A stretch of 13,010 bases of DNA from an uncultured Bdellovibrionales bacterium (GTDB taxonomy: Bacteria > Bdellovibrionota > Bdellovibrionia > Bdellovibrionales > UBA1609), in NCBI GenBank assembly GCA_937980625.1, contig CALJPJ010000088.1, positions 1 to 13,010 of the forward strand. Reading direction: 5' to 3'. Below, piece after piece: positions 1 to 6,691 of this stretch. The notes beneath the pieces were generated by a model. It was not told the origin of the DNA, made no database searches, and saw only the letters and a program-made list of their open reading frames with translations. Made by a program: the position numbers and the translations under genes. The stretch's first letter is position 1. Each line of letters begins with the position of its first letter.

Positions 1-212
1 AACTATTAAAATTTAGTAAAAAACTATCCTTTTTTCAAATTCGTATTTTATTAATTATTCTTTATATTTTTATTATTTCACCCATCGCCTTGATTTGGAA
101 ACTTATACGAAAGGACCCTCTAAATAGGTCTTTGAAAAAAGACTTAAACAGTTATATGATAAAATATAAAGATAATGAAATTAATATTAAACTCTTGGAA
201 AAACCATACTAA
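1..212 (+). CDS. SxtJ-family membrane protein, C-terminal part (runs off left edge)
   Basis: An open frame enters from the left edge (first full codon at position 3) and stops with TAA at 210-212, giving about 69 residues. It contains a hydrophobic segment of isoleucine, leucine and phenylalanine, followed by the stretch SPIALIWKLIRKDPLNR and a charged tail. That juxtamembrane motif (SPxAxxWKLxRKDPLxR) is what I recognise from the SxtJ family, small integral membrane proteins named from the saxitoxin cluster and common in bacterial polysaccharide or carbamoyltransferase clusters. Their biochemical role is not established. The next gene starts immediately after the stop (TAAATG) and encodes the usual SxtJ partner, which strengthens the call. 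The N-terminus and upstream genes lie outside the window. Confidence 0.7.
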   Translation, partial: LLKFSKKLSFFQIRILLIILYIFIISPIALIWKLIRKDPLNRSLKKDLNSYMIKYKDNEINIKLLEKPY

Positions 213-365
213 ATGAAAGATTTTTTAATTGACTGTAAAGACTATTTAATTGTTCGGAAAAAATATTGGCTCTTACCTATTGTGGTTTTTTTATTATTTC
301 TAAGTGTTCTTATCTTTGTCGCTGAAACTAGCCCTATTGCCCCATTCATTTACCCACTTTTCTAA
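213..365 (+). CDS. DUF5989 small membrane protein (50 aa)
   Basis: A 50-residue protein begins with ATG at 213, directly abutting the stop of the SxtJ-like gene, and ends with TAA at 363-365. It has a short charged N-terminus, a KKYWLLP motif, one strongly hydrophobic segment (about residues 19-37) and the terminal stretch SPIAPFIYPLF. A basic-aromatic entry into one transmembrane helix and a C-terminal (V/I)APFIYxLF signature are characteristic of DUF5989. Members are typically encoded beside SxtJ and a carbamoyltransferase in surface-glycan clusters, and their function is unknown. The ribosome binding site is weak (GGAA about 13 nt upstream), so translation is probably coupled to the upstream gene. 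The gene ends 19 nt before the convergent M20 gene. The identification rests on both sequence and context. Confidence 0.75.
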   Translation: MKDFLIDCKDYLIVRKKYWLLPIVVFLLFLSVLIFVAETSPIAPFIYPLF

Positions 366-384
366 GAAAATAATCTATTCAAAT

Positions 385-1737
385 TTATAAGCAAACTTCT
401 TTAATTAATTTTTTATAAAAATCTATTGATTGGTTTAGTGAGCTCAAACTAATTGATTCATTGGGTTCATGTGAATTTCCAATACTGTTTCCAGCTCCAA
501 ACAAAACACACTCTACACCGTTTTTCTGCATTAAGTTAGCTTCTGTACAGATAGTTGATGATTTAATTGTATCATCTCCAAGATCTAATTGTTTCAATAT
601 TTCTAAAGAATTTTTAATTAACTCTATATCCTTATCTTGATCATAAGATGGAATATATCTTTTTAAAGAAAACTTCGAATTAGACTTCATGCACGCATTT
701 TTTAAATTTAAAATCCAGCTTCTATACTCTTTTTCTGGAACGGATGGCAAAAGCCTACAGTTTCCAGAAATTGTAATACCTTGCTTTGAACACCTAATTT
801 TTCCTATATTCAAAGTTGAGTAATTTGTAGAATAACCTTGATGAGGGAAACGCTTAAAATTTTCTATTAGTTTATTAAGCTCAGCGTAAATATTTAATAG
901 CTTATTTTTGATATTATCTCTGATCACTCCCGAGGGAACAAACTCAATTAAAGCATGTTCCGCAACTGTATTGTGCAAAATACCACCATCAATATTCATA
1001 ACTGCTACATCTGGCATATTTTTAAGAAATTCAAATAGTTTTACTATGGCACTTATCCCTTCACCAGATATAGCAGAGTGCGCACTTTTGCCTCTGAATA
1101 CTTTACTTTGAGTAAAGCTATTATCAGCTTGATTATGTGTGTTTTGGTATTTTTTTTCTTCCTCTGAAAATGGTATTTCAATCTCTACCACTGCTATGCC
1201 CAAACCCTCGCAGCACAAATCTAAGTTAGTTGGGTGATAAATCACTGCTTGATTAAACTTTTCTATTTTTTGGTCTATTAGCTCTGCAACTCCATATAAG
1301 CCATCTTCTTCACTATGTGTTCCAGCTAAGTAAATAGGTTTTTGTAATTTAACATCTTTAAAGCTCATTAAAGCTTCTAATTTACATAAAAAATCTAATT
1401 TGTTAGTAACACCAAGGCCATAAACTTCATCTCCATAAATTGACAAGTTAAATGGGTTTCCAGATGTTTTATTCCAATGACCATAGCTTCCCGGGTCAGT
1501 TGTATCTAAATGGGTTAAAAGCAGTAAACCTTTTTTTTCTAAGAAATTATTGCTTTGAGTATTTATAAAAATATTACTTTGTTTTTTACCTAACGTCATC
1601 GATGGCATTAGCTTACTTTCCAAACCACTAATAGTCGTGTTGATAAATTGATTTAAATAGCTCACGACCTCAAGCGTCCCACTTTCAGGACTGCTTTCAA
1701 TGGCTATAATTTTTTTAGCCGCCTCTAAGAAAATCAA
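385..1737 (-). CDS. M20-family metallopeptidase/deacylase homologue with altered metal-site residues
   Basis: This 450-residue protein has M20 architecture (ArgE/DapE/carboxypeptidase G2 type). Visible motifs are the N-terminal IAIESSPESGT, the THLDTTDPG box with H76 and D78, the adjacent catalytic glutamates E143-E144, a dimerisation-domain FRGKSAHSAIS near residue 220, and a C-terminal GAGNSIGNSHEPNE with H423. Family members cleave N-acyl or peptide bonds using two zinc ions. Two ligand positions look substituted. The GxGxxDxKG loop reads GLGVTNKLD, giving N112 in place of the bridging Asp and one residue less before the Lys. The usual GEPTNL reads YHPTNL, giving H168 in place of Glu. The TTG start overlaps the aminotransferase stop (TTGA), implying coupling. 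The pair suggests processing of an acylated diamino acid such as acetylornithine, but the substrate cannot be fixed from sequence, and catalytic activity is uncertain. Confidence 0.8.
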   Translation of the reverse strand: MIFLEAAKKIIAIESSPESGTLEVVSYLNQFINTTISGLESKLMPSMTLGKKQSNIFINTQSNNFLEKKGLLLLTHLDTTDPGSYGHWNKTSGNPFNLSIYGDEVYGLGVTNKLDFLCKLEALMSFKDVKLQKPIYLAGTHSEEDGLYGVAELIDQKIEKFNQAVIYHPTNLDLCCEGLGIAVVEIEIPFSEEEKKYQNTHNQADNSFTQSKVFRGKSAHSAISGEGISAIVKLFEFLKNMPDVAVMNIDGGILHNTVAEHALIEFVPSGVIRDNIKNKLLNIYAELNKLIENFKRFPHQGYSTNYSTLNIGKIRCSKQGITISGNCRLLPSVPEKEYRSWILNLKNACMKSNSKFSLKRYIPSYDQDKDIELIKNSLEILKQLDLGDDTIKSSTICTEANLMQKNGVECVLFGAGNSIGNSHEPNESISLSSLNQSIDFYKKLIKEVCL

Positions 1738-3113
1738 GTAAGTTCCAAAACTGATTTTTCTATAATTTTTTTACAAACTTCGACATCAGATTTGTTTAAT
1801 ATCGCTGGCAATAAAAAACGAAGTCTAAATGGGCCCTTGCCACAGCCAAAGGTCATTAAACCATTTTTATATAATGTTCTTAGAAGAGCTATCATTTTTT
1901 CTTTAGATCCATCTAGTGGAGTCGCGGCAACCATTAACCCCATACCACCAGCGTCTCGTAGTAACCCTCTACAACTACTTTCATTCAGTTCATTTAACAT
2001 ATCTACAAACATATTATGAACTTGGCTAACCTTACCATCTTTACCCATATAACCATTTTCAAGTTCATTTAAAATAGCAATACCTGAAGCTAAAGCCACT
2101 GATGACCCAGCAAAGGTGCCTGAAACCAATCCTGGTTTTGGATTTAATTCTTCTGTAAATAAAGTTGCCCCGGCTTGTAAAGTTTTAGCAACAGTACAAA
2201 CATCAACATACTCACCAATGCCTAAGGTTTCAAAAGCAAAGAACTCCCCTGTTCTACAGAAAGTTTGCACCTCATCTGCCCAAACAGGAATACCTTTTTC
2301 TTTACAAAAATCTAAAAGTGGCAAAAAGAATTCTCTAGGTGCAGAATTATATCCCCCTTCACCCTGCATTGGCTCAAAACAAAAGCAGCTAATATCTCCC
2401 TCATGTTTTGCAACGTGACTTTTAAATATTTCAAGGGACTTTTCAGAGCTTTTAGGGTCGTTTTTGTTATAAAAAGGAACTCTTAACACCTCATTGTATT
2501 TTGGCAATCCAACAGTATAGTTCTCATTATCCGTAATTTCAGCCATCATCATTGAACGCCCAGCAAAGGCATTTTTCATGGCTATAATCATTTTTGCAGG
2601 AGACTTATATTGCCTACAAGCTTTCAATGCATTTTCTCCTGCCATAGACCCTGAAGTCGTTAGCCAAGCATGTTTTAATCTACTATTTTTACTACCCAAC
2701 TGAATTAGTTTTTCGCCTAATACTGAATACTCTTTGTTTGGCTGTAAATTACCCTGCATAACTATATCTGATGTCGCAGCCTGTATACTCGCCCTCAGTA
2801 CTGACGGGTGTGAATGTCCTAAAATATGAATACCAATACCATTGATAAGGTCAATTTTTACACTTCCATCTTCAAGCTCAACATAAGGCCCTCTACCTGC
2901 ACCAGTCCCAATATACGGATAAAATAATGGTCGACCTCGATTTACACCAACTTTATCAACGTGAGCTTTAGCCTTATCTTCAAATTTCTTTAATGGAGCT
3001 CGCGGCCCAGTTATCACTTCTGATGCCGCAGACACCTGATCTATAATTTGGTTAATGTTTTGTTTAATGCTCTTAGATTCAGCTAATAAATTTCCCACTA
3101 AATGCTCTACCAT
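1734..3113 (-). CDS. Class-III PLP-dependent aminotransferase (ArgD/GABA-transaminase superfamily)
   Basis: This 459-residue protein is a fold-type I, subgroup III aminotransferase. Motifs, numbered from the chosen start, are the GxGxxILGHSHP substrate-side box near 91-103, the PLP-phosphate loop TTSGSMAGENALK near 152-164, the WADEVQTFCRTG box with the PLP-pyridine aspartate at about D280, and the Schiff-base lysine in TVAKTLQAG at about K310. Such enzymes transfer an omega-amino group from ornithine, acetylornithine, lysine, succinyl-diaminopimelate or GABA to 2-oxoglutarate. The exact substrate is not evident. I chose ATG at 3113 over the TTG two codons earlier because AAGGA (complement of 3120-3124) lies 6 nt upstream of the ATG. 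The first 40 or so residues form an extension before the core. It is coupled to the M20 homologue downstream, and a hairpin repeat abuts its ribosome binding site. Confidence 0.85.
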   Translation of the reverse strand: MVEHLVGNLLAESKSIKQNINQIIDQVSAASEVITGPRAPLKKFEDKAKAHVDKVGVNRGRPLFYPYIGTGAGRGPYVELEDGSVKIDLINGIGIHILGHSHPSVLRASIQAATSDIVMQGNLQPNKEYSVLGEKLIQLGSKNSRLKHAWLTTSGSMAGENALKACRQYKSPAKMIIAMKNAFAGRSMMMAEITDNENYTVGLPKYNEVLRVPFYNKNDPKSSEKSLEIFKSHVAKHEGDISCFCFEPMQGEGGYNSAPREFFLPLLDFCKEKGIPVWADEVQTFCRTGEFFAFETLGIGEYVDVCTVAKTLQAGATLFTEELNPKPGLVSGTFAGSSVALASGIAILNELENGYMGKDGKVSQVHNMFVDMLNELNESSCRGLLRDAGGMGLMVAATPLDGSKEKMIALLRTLYKNGLMTFGCGKGPFRLRFLLPAILNKSDVEVCKKIIEKSVLELT

Positions 3114-3119
3114 TTCCAA

Positions 3120-3124
3120 TCCTT
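3120..3124 (-). promoter_or_regulatory. Ribosome binding site of the aminotransferase gene
   Basis: On the - strand this reads AAGGA, six nucleotides before the ATG at 3113. It decides that start over the in-frame TTG at 3119, which lies between the site and the ATG. The inverted repeat at 3126-3158 ends one base upstream of it, so folding of that hairpin could affect ribosome access. Confidence 0.6.
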
Positions 3125-3125
3125 A

Positions 3126-3158
3126 GTCTGAGATATGCCAAAGGCATGAGGCTCAGAC
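3126..3158. repeat. Nested inverted repeat (hairpin), copy 1 of an intergenic repeat
   Basis: The arms GTCTGAG (3126-3132) and CTCAGAC (3152-3158) are perfectly complementary. Nested inside is a second perfect stem, ATGCC (3135-3139) with GGCAT (3143-3147), around an AAA loop. The core GAGATATGCCAAAGGCATGA (3130-3149) recurs exactly at 3233-3252. In aminotransferase mRNA the structure would lie in the 5' leader with its 3' edge one base from the Shine-Dalgarno. It could be a REP-like mobile repeat, a leader regulatory hairpin, or both. Confidence 0.7.
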
Positions 3159-3188
3159 GGTATAAGTTAATTAAAATTTATTACGAGA

Positions 3189-3203
3189 CGTCCCCATTGG
3201 ACG
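3189..3203. repeat. Short GC-rich hairpin between the two repeat copies
   Basis: CGTCC (3189-3193) and GGACG (3199-3203) form a perfect 5-bp stem around CCATT. It lies in a GC-rich island (about 3186-3210) that stands out from the AT-rich surroundings, and it may belong to the same composite element as the flanking repeats. Confidence 0.5.
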
Positions 3204-3232
3204 GCGCGGAATACATTTTAAATCCATTGCCC

Positions 3233-3252
3233 GAGATATGCCAAAGGCATGA
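3233..3252. repeat. Direct repeat copy 2 of the GAGATATGCC element
   Basis: This is an exact 20-base copy of 3130-3149, 103 bp downstream in the same orientation. The inner ATGCC/GGCAT stem is kept, but the outer 7-bp arms of copy 1 are not complementary here. Partial similarity continues past the core with unchanged spacing (AGAC, then TATAA and TTA), so the ancestral unit was probably 40-45 bp. Confidence 0.75.
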
Positions 3253-3354
3253 ACACAAGACCATATAAATTATCATCTTTTATCAAAAAACACCAACAGG
3301 ACTAGTAGCATTAATATATAATTTTATTGAATCGCCAAATGTAAATATTTAAAG

Positions 3355-3398
3355 TGTATTAACAGTTCACAATCCCTTGGCAGGTATGCGTTAATACA
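3355..3398. repeat. 9-bp inverted repeat upstream of the TPR/SH3 operon
   Basis: TGTATTAAC (3355-3363) and GTTAATACA (3390-3398) are perfect inverted copies separated by 26 bases. The element lies about 50 bp before the first gene of the + strand operon, where an operator or leader structure would sit. A chance occurrence in AT-rich DNA cannot be excluded. Confidence 0.45.
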
Positions 3399-3450
3399 AA
3401 TGCATTCTATATAACTTTACAAGGCTAGTAATCATTCATAAACTAGTTAT

Positions 3451-4233
3451 GTGACTTATAAAATTTTAATTTTATTTAACTTATTATTTTTTTCAATCGC
3501 TATTAGTGCAACTTCCAGCTCAAACCCTAACTTTGACAAAGGCATTCAAAGCTTTAAGCAAAAAAATTTTAGTGAAGCTCTCGAACACTTTAAAAATGTC
3601 GACCTTGAAAATAAAAATAATATTGCTAATTTATTTAACATTGGCCTAACAGAGCTAAAGCTAGGTCATCCGGGAAAAGCGGCTGCCTTTTGGAAAAAAG
3701 TAATTCATTTACAACCTCAGCACTCACAAGCTCGAAAATCTTTAAATAGTATTACTAAAAATTTACCAAATCGAAATCGTCACTCAAACTGGGAGAAGAT
3801 AAGATATTATGTACTAACCTATTTCTCTTTAAATCAATTAATGTTCTTTTTTACTGTCTTTTTTGCAGGAACATCAATTGCCATCATCAAGTATTTTACT
3901 AAGCGTCATATTGCAATAAAAAATCACTTCTCAATGCCTGAGCTACCGAAACTATATATTTTCTTTATGATCTTTTTTCTTGTCGCAAGCTTTCTTTTTG
4001 TTTGTAAACTTTATGACCATAACCAGCCTCGCGCTACAGTAGTTGCTGACTTATCTAATTTATATTTAAGTCCATCCGAAGAGGATATTAAAATCAACGA
4101 ACTCGACCAAGGGACGGAAATAATCATTAAAAATATTAGAGATAACTGGGTGCATATACTAACTCTCACTGGCAATGAAGGCTGGGTTAAATCAACAGAA
4201 CTACTACAGACATCTGGGAGCCAAAGGCTATGA
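3451..4233 (+). CDS. BatE-like TPR and SH3 domain membrane protein
   Basis: This 260-residue protein starts at a GTG. Its N-terminus is a signal peptide with likely cleavage after AISA (residue 20). Residues about 27-100 form two TPR-type helical repeats (FDKGIQSFKQKNFSEALEHF, then NIGLTELKLGHPGKAAAFWK). Two transmembrane helices follow at about 126-148 and 168-187, and a bacterial SH3-like domain at about 196-252 ending in GWVKSTEL. The order TPR, membrane segments, SH3 resembles BatE of Bacteroides-aerotolerance operons, but no batA-D genes are nearby, so the functional link is not assumed. Topology would put the TPR and SH3 parts on the periplasmic side with a short cytoplasmic loop. The stop overlaps the next start by 4 bp (ATGA), so it is co-translated with the cyclic-nucleotide-binding protein. 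No clear Shine-Dalgarno precedes the GTG. Confidence 0.7.
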   Translation: MTYKILILFNLLFFSIAISATSSSNPNFDKGIQSFKQKNFSEALEHFKNVDLENKNNIANLFNIGLTELKLGHPGKAAAFWKKVIHLQPQHSQARKSLNSITKNLPNRNRHSNWEKIRYYVLTYFSLNQLMFFFTVFFAGTSIAIIKYFTKRHIAIKNHFSMPELPKLYIFFMIFFLVASFLFVCKLYDHNQPRATVVADLSNLYLSPSEEDIKINELDQGTEIIIKNIRDNWVHILTLTGNEGWVKSTELLQTSGSQRL

Positions 4234-4757
4234 TCAACTACTTATGGGAAAATTTATTCAAAAAACGTGAAGATATCGCTCTTAAGATCCTCTCCGGAAA
4301 TATTCTTTTTCAAGATCTAAACTCTAGCGAACTAAAAATAGTGTCAGATTTCTTACATCTCCGCCATTACAGACCTGCTGAATTAATTTTTCGCCAAAAT
4401 GAAATTGGAGTGGGTATGTATATTATTTTAAAAGGTCGTGTAGATATTTTGATTGAAAGCGATGAAGCTTCAAAGACTGATAATGAAGACTTTATTACTC
4501 GCCTTGAAGAGGGTGATTTCATGGGAGAATTATCTTTAATTGAAGAAAACAGTCGTCGGACAGCTTCTGCGCGCGCTATCAACGAAACTACTGTTTTGGG
4601 GTTCTTTCAGCCAGATTTAAAAAACCTTCTGCAATCTCACCCTGAAATTGGCTCAAGAGTGCTCTTACGCCTTTCTCAAGTTCTTGGCCGAAGACTTTCT
4701 GAAACTGCAACCAAAATTACAGAGCTTAAAAAACAAATTAAAATTATAAAGGCTTAA
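4230..4757 (+). CDS. Cyclic-nucleotide-binding-domain protein without DNA-binding domain
   Basis: This 175-residue protein is essentially one cNMP-binding (CRP/PKA regulatory-type) beta-roll at about residues 28-145. The early strand motif LIFRQNEIGVGMYIILKGRV is followed by a phosphate-binding cassette FMGELSLIEENSRRTASA (98-115), which retains the GEL glutamate and the RTA arginine that contact cyclic nucleotide in known binders. The C-terminal 30 residues are a charged helix (LSETATKITELKKQIKIIKA), possibly coiled coil. There is no helix-turn-helix, so it is not a CRP-type transcription factor and is more likely a soluble sensor or regulatory subunit for a partner. The ATG overlaps the TPR/SH3 stop by 4 bp, and the AI-2E family gene starts immediately after its stop, so the three gene products may work together at the membrane. 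Confidence 0.8.
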   Translation: MINYLWENLFKKREDIALKILSGNILFQDLNSSELKIVSDFLHLRHYRPAELIFRQNEIGVGMYIILKGRVDILIESDEASKTDNEDFITRLEEGDFMGELSLIEENSRRTASARAINETTVLGFFQPDLKNLLQSHPEIGSRVLLRLSQVLGRRLSETATKITELKKQIKIIKA

Positions 4758-5807
4758 ATGAATATTTTAATACAACAAATTAGGCTAAAAAAAATAGAGC
4801 GCCTTAAATTACTCATATTTTTGTCTATAATCATCGCTGGTTTAGTCATTTTACTAACAGTAGAGAACATGCTTCTATCCTTTTTATTAGCATTTGTACT
4901 TAAATATACTTTATCTCCTTTAATTAATTATTCAGAAAGACAAGGTGTTAAAAGATCTCACGCTACACTTTTAGTTTTTATTTTGTTTTTTACTATTATA
5001 TCTGCAGTAATTTACTGGGCCCTTCCTTATATTTCTGTTCAATTAAAAGCGTTTCACGCTGAACTCCCAAGATATATTGAAGGAACACGCTCCCTCATTT
5101 TTGATATCGAATCTAAGGTTGAAGAAATTATTAATACTAGCGTTGAGTTTAACTTAAGTGCCCAAGCGGAAAACCTAATGCTCACTTGGACAAAATCTGT
5201 TTTTGAGGATTTGCCTAATTTTTTGTCTAAATCATTAACAACGCTTTTACTCGCTCCATTTTTTGCTTATTTTTTATTAAAAGATAGCCAAACCATTTCA
5301 AAAAAATTACTCGATCTAGTCCCAAACAGCTTTTTTGAACTAGTTTTGAGTTTACAGCATCAAATCAATGAACAAATGGGACAATTCATCAGAGCTCGAC
5401 TTCTAGAGGCCTCTATTGTTGGCTTAATTGTATGGGCAGGGTTAAGTATTATAGATTTTCCGTATTCTCATTTACTAGCACTATTTGCCGCACTGACTAA
5501 CCTTATTCCTTATATAGGACCAATTATAGGGGCTATACCAGCTATTATTATTGCAATGATTAATGGAGCAGGCTTACTTGCTGTTATTGGTATTTATGCC
5601 TTTGCTCAACTCATTGATATGCTCTTTATTATTCCACTAGTCGTCGCTAAGATTGTTGACCTCCATCCAATAACTGTTGTGATCTCTATAATTATTGGGG
5701 CTCAACTGATGGGGGTTGTAGGAATGTTGGTCTCAATCCCTGCTGCTAGTATGATAAAAGTAACTATTCAAAGTGTTTACCATCACCTAATTAACTTTAG
5801 AGCTTAA
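4758..5807 (+). CDS. AI-2E family (TqsA/PerM-like) membrane transporter
   Basis: This 349-residue polytopic membrane protein has the AI-2E/DUF20 layout. Two N-terminal hydrophobic hairpin segments (about 18-58 and 68-92) are followed by an extramembrane loop with a helical, charged region (about 95-150) and then a cluster of C-terminal helices. Family signatures are GQFIRARLLEASIVG near 208-222, NLIPYIGPIIGAIPA at 248-262, QLIDMLFIIPLVVAKIVDLHP at about 284-304, and a final GVVGMLVSIPAASMIKV. Members export autoinducer-2 or act as Na+/H+ or other secondary transporters, so the name does not fix the substrate. The start ATG abuts the previous stop (TAAATG), with AAAGG 5 nt upstream inside the preceding gene. 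The association with a cyclic-nucleotide-binding protein suggests nucleotide-regulated activity, which is an inference. Confidence 0.85.
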   Translation: MNILIQQIRLKKIERLKLLIFLSIIIAGLVILLTVENMLLSFLLAFVLKYTLSPLINYSERQGVKRSHATLLVFILFFTIISAVIYWALPYISVQLKAFHAELPRYIEGTRSLIFDIESKVEEIINTSVEFNLSAQAENLMLTWTKSVFEDLPNFLSKSLTTLLLAPFFAYFLLKDSQTISKKLLDLVPNSFFELVLSLQHQINEQMGQFIRARLLEASIVGLIVWAGLSIIDFPYSHLLALFAALTNLIPYIGPIIGAIPAIIIAMINGAGLLAVIGIYAFAQLIDMLFIIPLVVAKIVDLHPITVVISIIIGAQLMGVVGMLVSIPAASMIKVTIQSVYHHLINFRA

Positions 5808-5858
5808 ATCTATTTAATTACAGGTACTTATGTGTTGCGCCTTCATTTTGAAAAAATT

Positions 5859-5897
5859 GAGTCGACTCTTAACATGAGACACCTGCTATAGTAGTAT
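5859..5897 (+). promoter_or_regulatory. Candidate promoter of the bamD operon with adjacent palindrome
   Basis: TTAACA (5869-5874), a 17-bp spacer and TAGTAT (5892-5897) form a plausible sigma-70 promoter about 40 bp before the bamD start. A perfect 10-bp palindrome, GAGTCGACTC (5859-5868), abuts the -35 box. The -10 box matches only four of six consensus bases, so this is tentative. TTAAC-TTT-GTTAA (5901-5913) is a further short inverted repeat downstream. Confidence 0.35.
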
Positions 5898-5935
5898 GCC
5901 TTAACTTTGTTAACCCTTTATCATCCTGGGGCTTT

Positions 5936-6691
5936 ATGCTTAATTTAGTATTTTCAACATTATTTACTTTGTTCATCTTTAATTCTATTGGCTGCTCCAG
6001 CGCCGATCTAAAAAATGTTAATATTGATGAAAAAACTGCTGAAGGAACTTATAATCTTGCAGAGTATTACGCTAAAAATAAGCGTTATGAAGATTCGCTT
6101 GCTCGCTTGAGAACTATAAAAAATAAATTTCCATACAGTAAATACGCTACAGAATCAGAGTTAAAAATTGCAGATATTGAGTTTAAAAGAGAGTATTGGC
6201 CTGAGGCAGAAACTGCGTATAAGCTATTTAAGGAATTTCATCCTAAGCACCCAAGGTCAGATTATGTTACGTATCAAATGGCGCTTAGCCAATACAATCA
6301 GCTTCCATCTACTATTGATCGTGATTTAACAGATGCTTATAACACCATTAGGTATTTTGATGATGTACTCCAAAACTACCCTAAAAGTGAATGGGTGACA
6401 AAGTCTAAGGAATATAAAAATAAAACAATTAAAATGTTAGCTGAAAAAGAGCAATATATTGCAAGTTTTTATTTTATAAGAGAACATTACCTTAGTGCAC
6501 TCGGGCGTTATGAAGGAATTTTAAAAAGGTTTAAAGGTATTGGTATGGAAAAAGGAGCTTTATATGGAGCTGCTGTTTCTGCTTATAAAATAAAAGATAT
6601 GAGTAAAGCCAAGAACTACCTTGATACACTTGGCACAAAATTTCCTCAATCACCAGAGTATGAAAAAGCCAAAGGAAAGCTTAGTGAATAA
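5936..6691 (+). CDS. bamD: Outer membrane assembly lipoprotein BamD
   Basis: This 251-residue protein is close to the usual BamD/YfiO length. It opens with a lipoprotein signal peptide, a hydrophobic run ending in NSIGC with the lipidated cysteine at residue 20, followed by SSADL. The lipobox has Ser at -3, a slight departure from Leu. The mature part consists of TPR helices typical of BamD: YNLAEYYAKNKRYEDSLARL at about 39-58, the conserved turn FPYSKYATES, a second repeat with KREYWPEAETAYKLFKEFHP, and a later FYFIREHYLSALGRYEGILK. BamD is the essential periplasmic lipoprotein that partners BamA in inserting beta-barrel proteins into the outer membrane. It is first in an operon with a TPR protein (8-bp overlap) and hpt. 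The identification is firm at family level. Confidence 0.88.
   Translation: MLNLVFSTLFTLFIFNSIGCSSADLKNVNIDEKTAEGTYNLAEYYAKNKRYEDSLARLRTIKNKFPYSKYATESELKIADIEFKREYWPEAETAYKLFKEFHPKHPRSDYVTYQMALSQYNQLPSTIDRDLTDAYNTIRYFDDVLQNYPKSEWVTKSKEYKNKTIKMLAEKEQYIASFYFIREHYLSALGRYEGILKRFKGIGMEKGALYGAAVSAYKIKDMSKAKNYLDTLGTKFPQSPEYEKAKGKLSE
6671..6676 (+). promoter_or_regulatory. Ribosome binding site deciding the TPR protein start
   Basis: AAAGGA lies 7 nt before the GTG at 6684. It favours that start over the longer open frame beginning at 6621 or the ATG at 6660, which would overlap bamD by tens of bases. Confidence 0.65.

Larger units (their letters stand above)
3114..3450. other. Divergent intergenic region (about 337 bp)
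   Basis: This gap separates the - strand aminotransferase unit from the + strand TPR/SH3 operon and must contain promoters for both. It holds the two repeat copies, the central GC-rich hairpin and a 9-bp inverted repeat at 3355-3398. I see no convincing sigma-70 promoter with consensus spacing. A weak - strand candidate is TTGGCG with a 17-bp spacer to ATTAAT (about 3309-3337). No open frame of plausible coding character and no tRNA-like fold was seen. Confidence 0.6.

Noticed and set aside
2116..2418. 100-codon open frame on the + strand
   Set aside because: It lies wholly antisense to conserved aminotransferase motifs, has no family resemblance and is a by-product of codon bias. The same applies to 908-1111, 1792-2019, 4367-4582 and 9925-10152.
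3130..3252. CRISPR-like spacing of the 20-bp repeats
   Set aside because: Only two copies, an 83-bp gap between them, and no cas genes; the hairpin structure fits an interspersed or leader repeat better.
5830..5877. 15-codon frame upstream of bamD (AGG five nt before the ATG)
   Set aside because: Very short, weak ribosome binding site, and it overlaps the candidate -35 box of bamD; no evidence that it is a leader peptide.
6621..6683. Longer N-terminus for the TPR protein starting at 6621 or 6660
   Set aside because: It would overlap bamD by up to 71 bp without a ribosome binding site; GTG 6684 has AAAGGA at 7 nt.
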